DNA of 64,000 nucleotides from Pseudomonas parafulva (GTDB lineage Bacteria; Pseudomonadota; Gammaproteobacteria; Pseudomonadales; Pseudomonadaceae): NCBI RefSeq assembly GCF_000800255.1, contig NZ_CP009747.1, positions 2,356,001 to 2,420,000 of the forward strand, read 5' to 3'. Shown piece by piece: positions 57,234 to 64,000 of this stretch (position 1 is its first letter; each line of letters starts with the position of its first letter). The notes under the pieces were generated by a model. It saw only the letters and a program-made list of their open reading frames with translations, ran no database searches and was not told where the DNA came from. The position numbers and the translations under genes were made by a program.

Positions 57234-60118
57234 CGACGCACCTCGGCTTTCTCCTGCCCCTCGGCCTGACGCCGCTCCTTGAGCAGGCGCTGTTGTTCGT
57301 CACTGAAATGCTGGTAGCGCTTCTGCCACTCCGACGGCTGGAACACGCGCACCACCTCGACCGCAGTGACCTTGTACTCCGGACAGTTGGTCGCCCAGTC
57401 GGAGTTGTCGGTGGTGATCACGTTGGCGCCGGACTCGGGGAAGTGGAAGGTGGTGTAGACCACCCCCGGTGCGACCCGCGCACTCACCCGAGCGCGCAGG
57501 ACACTCTGGCCGGCACGGCTGCCCACGCCCACCCAGTCGCCGTCACTGATGCCACGGCTTTCCGCATCGCTGGCGTGGATTTCCAGGCGGTCCTCGTCAT
57601 GCCAGGCGACGTTGTGGGTACGCCGAGTCTGCGCCCCGACGTTGTACTGGCTGAGAATACGGCCGGTGGTCAGCAACAGCGGATAGCGCGCGTTGACCTT
57701 TTCGTCGGTCGGTACGTAGCCGGTGAGCATGAAACGGCCCTTGCCACGCACGAACTGATCGATGTGCATGGTCGCCGTGCCCTCGGGCGCCGCGTCGTTG
57801 CAGGGCCACTGCAGGCTGCCGCGGCTTTCGATCTCGGCGTAGCTGACGCCATGGAAGCTGGGCGTCAGACGGGCGATTTCATCCATGATCTCGGAAGGAT
57901 GACGGTAGTCCATGCGATAACCCAAGGCGTTGGCCAGGGCCACAGTGGCTTCCCAGTCGGCCTTGCCGGCCATCGGCTCCATCACTTTGCGCACCCGTGA
58001 GATGCGGCGCTCGGCGTTGGTGAAGGTGCCGTCCTTTTCCAGGAACGAACTGCCCGGCAGGAATACATGGGCGAACTTGGCGGTTTCGTTGAGGAAGATG
58101 TCCTGCACCACCACGCACTCCATGGCCATCAGGGCGGCAGTGACGTGCTGGGTGTTCGGGTCGCTCTGGGCGATGTCCTCGCCCTGGCAGTACAGTGCCT
58201 TGAAGCTGCCATCGAGCGCGGCTTCGAACATGTTGGGGATGCGCAGGCCCGGATCGGGCTGCAGGGTCACGCCCCAGGCCTGCTCGAACTCGGCGCGCAC
58301 GGTCTCGTTGGAAATGTGCCGATAACCTGGCAACTCGTGGGGGAACGAGCCCATGTCGCAGGAGCCTTGCACGTTGTTCTGGCCGCGCAGCGGGTTGACC
58401 CCGACGCCTTCGCGGCCGATGTTGCCGGTGGCCATCGCCAGATTGGCGATGCCCATCACGGCGGTGCTGCCCTGGCTGTGCTCGGTGACCCCAAGGCCGT
58501 AGTAGATCGCCGCGTTACCGGCTTCGGCGTACAACCGGGCCGCCGCACGGATCTGCTCGGCGGGCACACCGCAGACCGGGCCCAGCACTTCGGGCGCGTT
58601 CTCCGGCAAGCCGACGAATTCGCGCCAGCGAGCGAAGTCCGCGCCTTCGCAGCGCGCCTCGATGAACGCCTGATCGAGCAGGCCTTCGCTGACCAAGGTG
58701 TGGGCCAGGGCGTTGAGCATGGCCACGTTGGTGCCTGGACGCAGTTGCAGGTGCAACTCGGCGCGGGCATGGGGCGAATCGACCAGGTCGATGCGGCGTG
58801 GATCGACGACGATCAACTTGGCGCCCTGGCGCAGCCGACGCTTGAGCTGGGAGCCGAACACCGGGTGGGCATCGGTAGGATTGGCACCGATCACCAGGAT
58901 CACGTCCGCTTGCATCACCGAATCGAAGCTTTGGGTACCGGCCGACTCGCCCAGGGTCTGCTTCAGGCCATAGCCGGTCGGCGAATGGCAGACCCGAGCG
59001 CAGGTGTCGACGTTGTTATTGCCGAAGGCAGCACGCACCAGTTTCTGCACCAGATACGCTTCCTCGTTGGTGCAACGGCTGGAGGTGATGCCGCCAATCG
59101 AATCGCGCCCATACTTGAGCTGGATGCGCCGGAACTCGCTGGCCGCGTAGCTCAGCGCTTCCTCCCAGCTGACTTCCTGCCAGGGATCTTCCAGGCGCTT
59201 GCGAATCATTGGCTGGGTGATGCGGTCCGGATGGGTGGCGTAGCCCCAGGCGAAACGACCCTTGACGCAGGCGTGGCCATGGTTGGCGCCGCCATTCTTG
59301 TCCGGCACCATGCGCACCAACTGATTGCCCTTCATTTCCGCCCGGAATGAGCAGCCGACGCCGCAATACGCGCAGGTGGTGATCACCGCGCGCTCCGGCT
59401 GACCGATCTGCACCAGGCTCTTTTCGGTCAGCGTCGCGGTCGGGCAGGCCTGGACGCAGGCACCGCACGACACGCACTCCGAAGACAGGAAGTTGTCGCC
59501 ACCGGCCGCCGCCACCCGCGATTCGAAGCCACGGCCGCTGATGGTCAGCGCGAAGGTGCCTTGAATGTCTTCACAGGCGCGCACGCAGCGGCTGCAGACG
59601 ATGCACTTGCTCGGCTCGTAGTCGAAGTACGGGTTGGAAACGTCCTTCGCCTCGGTCAGGTGATTGGCGCCCTCGTAGCCATAACGCACCTCGCGCAGGC
59701 CTACCTGGCCGGCGACGGTCTGCAGCTCGCAGTTGCCGTTGGCCGAGCAGGTCAGGCAGTCCAGCGGGTGATCGGAGATGTACAGCTCCATGACATTGCG
59801 CCGCAGGTCGGCCAGGCGCGGGGTCTGGGTGCGCACCACCATGCCGTCGCTGACCGGCGTGGTGCACGAAGCCGGGTAGCCGCGCATGCCGTCGATCTCG
59901 ACCATGCACATGCGGCACGAGCCGAAGGCTTCCAGGGTATCGGTGGCGCACAGTTTGGGAATGCTGGTGCCCAACAGCGCCGCCGCGCGCATCACCGACG
60001 TACCGGCCGGCACGCTGATGGCACGGCCGTCGATGTTCAGGCTGACCTGCACCTCGCTGTCACGGGCAGGCGTGCCCAGGTCCATGTCGCTGTTGGCGGG
60101 GTCGAAGTAGTTGATCAT
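57230..60118 (-). CDS. fdsA: NAD-dependent formate dehydrogenase alpha subunit (molybdenum)
   Basis: Oxidises formate at a molybdopterin centre. 962 residues from ATG 60118 (GGAGGCCGCGCA). The N-terminal NuoG-like part carries cluster motifs: CRMCMVEIDG, HPLDCLTCSANGNCELQ, CIVCSRCVRACEDIQG, CVSCGACVQACP and CAYCGVGCSF. The Mo domain has Cys377 in ARVCHSPTGYGL (a Cys, not selenocysteine, form), and the C-terminal domain ATNCPEYKVTAVEV. A longer frame to 60238 is a shadow of fdsB. Overlaps fdsB by ATGA. Confidence 0.97.
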   Translation of the reverse strand: MINYFDPANSDMDLGTPARDSEVQVSLNIDGRAISVPAGTSVMRAAALLGTSIPKLCATDTLEAFGSCRMCMVEIDGMRGYPASCTTPVSDGMVVRTQTPRLADLRRNVMELYISDHPLDCLTCSANGNCELQTVAGQVGLREVRYGYEGANHLTEAKDVSNPYFDYEPSKCIVCSRCVRACEDIQGTFALTISGRGFESRVAAAGGDNFLSSECVSCGACVQACPTATLTEKSLVQIGQPERAVITTCAYCGVGCSFRAEMKGNQLVRMVPDKNGGANHGHACVKGRFAWGYATHPDRITQPMIRKRLEDPWQEVSWEEALSYAASEFRRIQLKYGRDSIGGITSSRCTNEEAYLVQKLVRAAFGNNNVDTCARVCHSPTGYGLKQTLGESAGTQSFDSVMQADVILVIGANPTDAHPVFGSQLKRRLRQGAKLIVVDPRRIDLVDSPHARAELHLQLRPGTNVAMLNALAHTLVSEGLLDQAFIEARCEGADFARWREFVGLPENAPEVLGPVCGVPAEQIRAAARLYAEAGNAAIYYGLGVTEHSQGSTAVMGIANLAMATGNIGREGVGVNPLRGQNNVQGSCDMGSFPHELPGYRHISNETVRAEFEQAWGVTLQPDPGLRIPNMFEAALDGSFKALYCQGEDIAQSDPNTQHVTAALMAMECVVVQDIFLNETAKFAHVFLPGSSFLEKDGTFTNAERRISRVRKVMEPMAGKADWEATVALANALGYRMDYRHPSEIMDEIARLTPSFHGVSYAEIESRGSLQWPCNDAAPEGTATMHIDQFVRGKGRFMLTGYVPTDEKVNARYPLLLTTGRILSQYNVGAQTRRTHNVAWHDEDRLEIHASDAESRGISDGDWVGVGSRAGQSVLRARVSARVAPGVVYTTFHFPESGANVITTDNSDWATNCPEYKVTAVEVVRVFQPSEWQKRYQHFSDEQQRLLKERRQAEGQEKAEVRR

Positions 60119-61665
60119 TGCGCGGCCTCCGGGCTGGCCAGACCGAAATCGGCAGGAAAATGCTTGAGGGCGCTGGCGACGGGATAGGCGGTCATGCCGC
60201 CCATGGCGCACAGCGAGCCGTATTGCAGGGTGTCGCACAGGTCACGCAGCAGGTGCGCCTGGTCTTCACGGGCAGCCGAATCGCTGCTGGCGATCAACCG
60301 GTCGACCACTTCCATGCCGCGGGTCGAACCAATCCGGCACGGGGTGCACTTGCCGCAGGATTCTTCGGCGCAGAACTGCAGGGCGAAGCGCGCCATGCTG
60401 GCCATGTTCAGGGTGTCGTCGGCTACCACCACGCCGCCGTGGCCGATCATCGCTCCCATGGCAGCAAAGGCCTCGTAGTCCAGCGGCGTATCGAACTGCG
60501 ACGGCGGCACCCAGGCGCCCAGCGGCCCACCGATCTGCGCGGCTTTCAACGGTCGGCCGCTGGCGGTGCCGCCGCCGTAGCCCTCGACCAGCTCGCGCAG
60601 GGTCAGGCCGAAGGCGCGCTCCACCAAACCGCCATGACGGACGTTGCCCGCCAGCTGGAAGGGCAAGGTACCCAGCGAACGGCCCATGCCAAAGTCGCGG
60701 TAGAACGCCGCGCCCTTGGCCAGGATGATCGGCACCGAAGCCAGGGTGAGCACGTTGTGCACCAGCGTTGGCTGGCCGAACAAGCCCTCCAGTGCCGGCA
60801 ACGGCGGCTTGGCGCGAACGATGCCACGCTTGCCCTCGATCGACTCCAGCAGTGCGGTCTCCTCACCGCAGATATAGGCACCGGCACCGACCCGTACCTC
60901 TAGCTCGAAGGCCACGCCGCTGCCGTTGACGTCCAGGTACCCCGCCTCGCGGGCCAGGATCACGGCCTCATTGAGCGCAGCGATGGCATCCGGGTACTCC
61001 GAGCGCACGTAGATATAGCCCTTGCTGGCACCGACGGCCAGGCCCGCGATGATCATGCCTTCGATCAGCAGGAAGGGGTCGCCTTCCATCAGCATGCGGT
61101 CGGCGAAGGTGCCCGAGTCGCCCTCGTCGGCGTTGCAGACGATGTATTTCTGCGCCGCCGGCGCCTGGCGCACGGTGCGCCACTTGATGCCGGCCGGAAA
61201 CGCCGCCCCGCCCCGCCCCCGTAGCCCCGAGTCGAGCACGGCGGCGACCACCGCGTCACCGTCCAGCAACGCCGCTTGGCGCAGGCCCTCGAAACCGCCA
61301 TGGGCCGTGTAGTCGTCCAGCGACAACGGCCGGGTGATGCCGGCGCGAGCGAACAGCAGGCGTTGCTGGGTCTTCAGGTAAGGGATCTGCTCGACCGGGC
61401 CGAGCGCCAGCGCATGGGTGGCGTCGCCGGTCAACGCGTCCAGCAGGCCTGGCACGTCCTCGGCACCTACCGGTCCGAAGCCCAGGCGGCCTTGCGGGCT
61501 GTCCACCTCCAGCAGCGGCTCCAGCCAGTACAAGCCACGCGAACTGGTGCGGCGGATCTGCAGCGGCAGTTGCCGGCGTGCCGCTTCGCTCTCCAGGGCC
61601 TCGGCCACCTGGTCGGCGCCCACGGCGCGGGCCAGCGAATCACAGGGAAGGTGCAAGGTGATCAT
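60115..61665 (-). CDS. fdsB: NAD-dependent formate dehydrogenase beta subunit (NADH/FMN)
   Basis: Passes electrons from FdsA to NAD+. 516 residues: an N-terminal thioredoxin-like part (about 1-115) fused to a NuoF-like part. FMN/NADH motifs GLRGRGGAAFPAGIKWR (about 150-166), NADEGDSGTFADRMLMEGDP and GAGAYICGEETALLESIEGKRG are present. The 4Fe-4S ligands are in CAEESCGKCTPCRIG. Couples at both ends by ATGA to fdsG and fdsA. Confidence 0.96.
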   Translation of the reverse strand: MITLHLPCDSLARAVGADQVAEALESEAARRQLPLQIRRTSSRGLYWLEPLLEVDSPQGRLGFGPVGAEDVPGLLDALTGDATHALALGPVEQIPYLKTQQRLLFARAGITRPLSLDDYTAHGGFEGLRQAALLDGDAVVAAVLDSGLRGRGGAAFPAGIKWRTVRQAPAAQKYIVCNADEGDSGTFADRMLMEGDPFLLIEGMIIAGLAVGASKGYIYVRSEYPDAIAALNEAVILAREAGYLDVNGSGVAFELEVRVGAGAYICGEETALLESIEGKRGIVRAKPPLPALEGLFGQPTLVHNVLTLASVPIILAKGAAFYRDFGMGRSLGTLPFQLAGNVRHGGLVERAFGLTLRELVEGYGGGTASGRPLKAAQIGGPLGAWVPPSQFDTPLDYEAFAAMGAMIGHGGVVVADDTLNMASMARFALQFCAEESCGKCTPCRIGSTRGMEVVDRLIASSDSAAREDQAHLLRDLCDTLQYGSLCAMGGMTAYPVASALKHFPADFGLASPEAAQ

Positions 61666-62144
61666 GCGCCTGCCTCCGTCATGCAGCCCTGGACCAGCGC
61701 GCGCAGGCGCTCAGGGGTGAGTCGGGCGTGCACCTGACCGTCCAGCTCCAGCGCCGGTGAACAGGCGCAGGCACCCAGGCAGTACACCGGGCGCAGGCTA
61801 AGCGCGCCATCGGCGCTGGTGCCGTGGTCGTCCAGACCGAGCTGCTCGCGCAACTGTGCGGCCAGGGCCTCGGCGCCCCGGCTCTGGCACGACTCGGCGC
61901 GGCACAGGCGCAAGGTGTGGCGCGCCGGCGGCGAGGTGCGGAAATCGTGGTAGAAGCTGATCACCCCACGCACCTCGGCCAGACTGAGGTTCAAGGCGTG
62001 GGCGATCTCGGGAACGGCGGCGTCGGGCACGTAGCCCAAACCGTGCTGGATGGCATGGAGGATCGGCAGCAACGCGCCCGGCACCTCCTTGTGGCTGTCC
62101 AGTACGCGGTGAATCAAGGGCAGGTCAAGCGTCTCATCAGGCAT
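61662..62144 (-). CDS. fdsG: NAD-dependent formate dehydrogenase gamma subunit
   Basis: NuoE-like 2Fe-2S subunit, 160 residues from ATG 62144 (CGAGGTCCGCTGC). The pattern CRAESCQSRGAE and CLGACACSPALELDG gives the four thioredoxin-like cluster Cys. LPILHAIQHGLGYVPDAAVPEIAHALNLS is typical of the NuoE N-terminus. First gene of fdsGBAD; all three junctions overlap by 4 bases. The accessory gene fdsC/fdhD is not in the window. Confidence 0.95.
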   Translation of the reverse strand: MPDETLDLPLIHRVLDSHKEVPGALLPILHAIQHGLGYVPDAAVPEIAHALNLSLAEVRGVISFYHDFRTSPPARHTLRLCRAESCQSRGAEALAAQLREQLGLDDHGTSADGALSLRPVYCLGACACSPALELDGQVHARLTPERLRALVQGCMTEAGA

Positions 62145-62432
62145 GCAGCGGACCTCGGCAACCCGGCGTCGTCGCTCCATGCAGACAGACGTCCGGCGGT
62201 GTTCTGCTGTGGCGTGCCGGGCCTGTCACGGTCACAAGATCACGGCCGCCCTCCTCGTCCGTGCCGGTGCGTCTGTGCACACCTGGTCTGCGGACATCCT
62301 GATAAGCATGGCACCGATAAGGCGAACAGGTTGCGCGCAAACGACGGAGCACGTCTTGAAAGCGACATGCGGGTTCCGACATGCGGGTATCCGACATGCG
62401 GGTATCAGATAGTCAAGTTGTCGAGCTAGCGC
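62145..62432. other. Intergenic stretch upstream of fdsG, 288 bases
   Basis: Upstream region of the formate dehydrogenase operon, with the downstream end of the next minus-strand gene. It holds the 15-base tandem repeats (62364-62407). No gene, and no promoter pair that I would name. Confidence 0.6.
62364..62407. repeat. Tandem repeat, three copies of a 15-base unit
   Basis: GACATGCGGGTTCC, GACATGCGGGTATCC and GACATGCGGGTATCA follow each other without gaps, the first copy one base short. About 220 to 260 bases upstream of fdsG. It may be an operator array or recent slippage. Confidence 0.7.
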
Positions 62433-63590
62433 TCAGTCCAGCACCACGTGGGGCACGAAACGCGAACTGTCCTTGGTGATCAAGGTATCGTCCTCGCGGA
62501 TGCCGATGCCGGACGCCCGGTCACCGATGACCCATGAGCCGATCAGCGTGTAGCTGTCGCCGAATCTGGGCAGCGGCGCAAAGCGCTGGAGAATGTAGGG
62601 CGCGTCATCGTAAGGACCGTCCTCGAACACCCGCTGATCGTCATCGGTGCGGATATCGACGTTCGCCCCTTCGCGGGAGAAGTACGGCTTGCGCACCCAG
62701 CCCTTGGGTACTGGTTGCAGAGGGTCTGGGTCCAGATAGGCTGGCAGCAGGTTCGGGTGCCCCGGATGCCACTCCCACAACAGCGGCAGCAGGCCCTTGT
62801 TGGACAGCAGCGACTTCCACGCCGGCTCCACGAACTGCGTGCCACTGGCCTGGATCGCCGGACCGAAAGGCTCATGGAAGATGTGCTCCCAGGCATGCAG
62901 CTTGAACAGGCGCGCGATCGGCTCGCCACGCAGATCGACGAAACGCCCACGCGCGTCCAGGCCGATGTCTTGCAGATCGATGTGCCGCGTGGCGATGCCC
63001 GCGTGTTCGGCCATGCGCCGCAGAAAATCGGTGGTGCCCCGGTCTTCCACGGATCCGGCGATGGTCGAGAAATGGAAGATGCCCTGGCGGTCGAAGGTCG
63101 AGAACGCCTGCACCAAGTCTTCGGCGATGCGGTTGAACTGGGTGGCGTGCGGCGCCAGCACCCCGCGCTGGATCTGCTCTTCCAGCCAGATCAACTGAAA
63201 CGCGGCCGCCTCGTACAGCGAGGTGGGTGTGTCGTAGTTGGCTTCGATCAACTTGGCCGGCGCACGGCCGTCGTAACTGAAATCGAAGCGGCCGTACAGG
63301 TGCGGATCACGCGAACGCCATGACTGGCGCACCAGATCGAAGTACGCCGGCGGGATCGCCAGGCGCGTCAGCAGCGCTTCGCTGTCGACGATCCGCGCCA
63401 CGGCGTCCAGGCACAACGCGTGCAATGCGTGAGTCGGCGCCTGCAGGTCGCGCACAACCTGCGCTTCGCTGAACTGATAGTAGGCGCGCTCGTCCCAGTA
63501 GCGCTCACCGTCGAAGGTATGAAAGGCGAACCCCTCGCGCTCGGCGGTGGCGCGCCAGTCTGGACGTTCGGCCAGGGCGATGCGGCGCAT
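62433..63590 (-). CDS. Glutathionylspermidine synthase family protein (YgiC/YjfC-like)
   Basis: ATP-grasp-type enzyme, 385 residues from ATG 63590. MRRIALAERPDWRATAEREGFAFHT start; GRFDFSYDGRAPAKLIEANYDTPTSLYEAAAFQLIWLEE (substrate and ATP part); KPYFSREGANVDIRT and GSWVIGDRASGIGIREDDTLITKDSSRFVPHVV at the end. Members such as YgiC lack the amidase domain of the trypanosomal enzyme; the real substrate is uncertain. It lies two bases downstream of the YgiB-like gene, the known E. coli ygiB-ygiC pairing. Confidence 0.88.
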   Translation of the reverse strand: MRRIALAERPDWRATAEREGFAFHTFDGERYWDERAYYQFSEAQVVRDLQAPTHALHALCLDAVARIVDSEALLTRLAIPPAYFDLVRQSWRSRDPHLYGRFDFSYDGRAPAKLIEANYDTPTSLYEAAAFQLIWLEEQIQRGVLAPHATQFNRIAEDLVQAFSTFDRQGIFHFSTIAGSVEDRGTTDFLRRMAEHAGIATRHIDLQDIGLDARGRFVDLRGEPIARLFKLHAWEHIFHEPFGPAIQASGTQFVEPAWKSLLSNKGLLPLLWEWHPGHPNLLPAYLDPDPLQPVPKGWVRKPYFSREGANVDIRTDDDQRVFEDGPYDDAPYILQRFAPLPRFGDSYTLIGSWVIGDRASGIGIREDDTLITKDSSRFVPHVVLD

Positions 63591-63592
63591 GC

Positions 63593-64000
63593 TCAGCCGC
63601 CGAAGAAGCTGAACGACTTGCCGCCCCAACCACCGCGGGCCAGCGCCGCGCTGCCGAAGCCGCTGCGGGTGATCACCGAAGATGCCACCTGGCGACGGCT
63701 GGAGGACGTGTAGTCATCGTTTCTGGCGGTAGAGCCACCGCCACCGCTGTAGCCACCGCCGCCCGAATATCCGCTGCTGGCTGCCTGCGCCTCGTCCTTG
63801 CGTTGCCGCACCACGTCGCGACGAAAATCGTCAGGCCCGGTGCCATAGCGATACAGGGGCTGTGCGCTGTAACGGCGGCTGTCCGGCGCGACGACCTTGC
63901 TCAGCAGCATCCCGGCGATCACCCCCGTGGCCGCGCGCCCCAGGCCGCTGGTCTGGGCGTGCAAGCTCGGGTCGTTGTTGGCGGCATCGAGCTGCGCCTG
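63593..64000 (-). CDS. YgiB-like DUF1190 protein, C-terminal part (cut by window edge)
   Basis: The frame is open to the right edge, so only the C-terminal part is seen (about 135 codons; the start lies outside). It begins QAQLDAANNDPSLHAQTS, then a hydrophobic stretch GRAATGVIAGMLLSKVV. A Gly/Ser-rich segment SGYSGGGGYSGGGGS and a Gly/Phe end GGWGGKSFSFFGG follow. This is the YgiB (DUF1190, UPF0441) pattern, usually a lipoprotein. Two bases separate it from the glutathionylspermidine-synthase-like gene. Confidence 0.8.
   Translation of the reverse strand, partial: QAQLDAANNDPSLHAQTSGLGRAATGVIAGMLLSKVVAPDSRRYSAQPLYRYGTGPDDFRRDVVRQRKDEAQAASSGYSGGGGYSGGGGSTARNDDYTSSSRRQVASSVITRSGFGSAALARGGWGGKSFSFFGG

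Overview
The window reads as chromosomal DNA of a Pseudomonas, most like the P. putida/P. fluorescens side of the genus. The evidence is high GC with dense GC-rich third positions, gene order (gpsA, hybrid kinase, fabA-fabB; htpG; sucDC-lpd-sucBA-sdhBADC facing gltA; etfBA facing the ETF dehydrogenase gene) and operator motifs typical of the genus. It is almost all core metabolism. I see no rRNA, tRNA, insertion sequence, prophage or CRISPR array. The species placement rests on gene order and protein resemblance from memory, not on a database search.

Layout. 1-5754: kdpFABC(D), the high-affinity K+ uptake operon, on the minus strand, with kdpD cut by the left edge. 5756-11173: small minus-strand genes (AI-2E-family permease, DUF4892 protein, alpha/beta hydrolase, a possible remnant ORF, an unknown helical protein, sixA, a DUF4389 protein, gpsA). 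11222-16269: a plus-strand cassette of TonB-dependent receptor, periplasmic binding protein and hybrid histidine kinase with overlapping genes, then fabA-fabB. 18291-25891: an unknown membrane protein, codA and codB (cytosine use), two unknown proteins, a DJ-1/PfpI protein, an exported amidohydrolase and a dienelactone-hydrolase-family protein. 25921-30919: htpG with a textbook heat-shock promoter, two overlapping thioesterases, a small lipoprotein and brnQ.

31238-44318 is the TCA-cycle block. On the minus strand, sdhCDAB, sucAB, lpd and sucCD encode succinate dehydrogenase, 2-oxoglutarate dehydrogenase and succinyl-CoA synthetase. gltA (citrate synthase) is divergent, and two sigma70-like promoters face away from each other between gltA and sdhC. 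The gaps inside the block hold strong hairpins and one REP-like nested inverted repeat. 44440-45818 is a two-gene, visibly AT-richer accessory pair of unknown function, the best candidate here for an undescribed system.

45864-55010: a START-domain protein and a YkgJ-type protein behind a PsrA-type operator, a signal-peptide protein with a histone-H1-like Lys/Ala/Pro segment, a MocR regulator, a DUF4398/OmpA lipoprotein pair with a solute-binding protein, etfBA, and the ETF:ubiquinone oxidoreductase gene. The last has a PsrA-type operator directly next to a near-consensus promoter. 55098-64000: an ABC exporter-like protein, the fdsGBAD NAD-dependent formate dehydrogenase operon, a glutathionylspermidine-synthase-like protein and the C-terminal part of a YgiB-like protein cut by the right edge.

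The genes work together mainly as carbon and electron flow: fatty-acid synthesis (fabAB), beta-oxidation electron transfer (etf genes, apparently under fatty-acid-responsive PsrA), the TCA cycle and formate oxidation.
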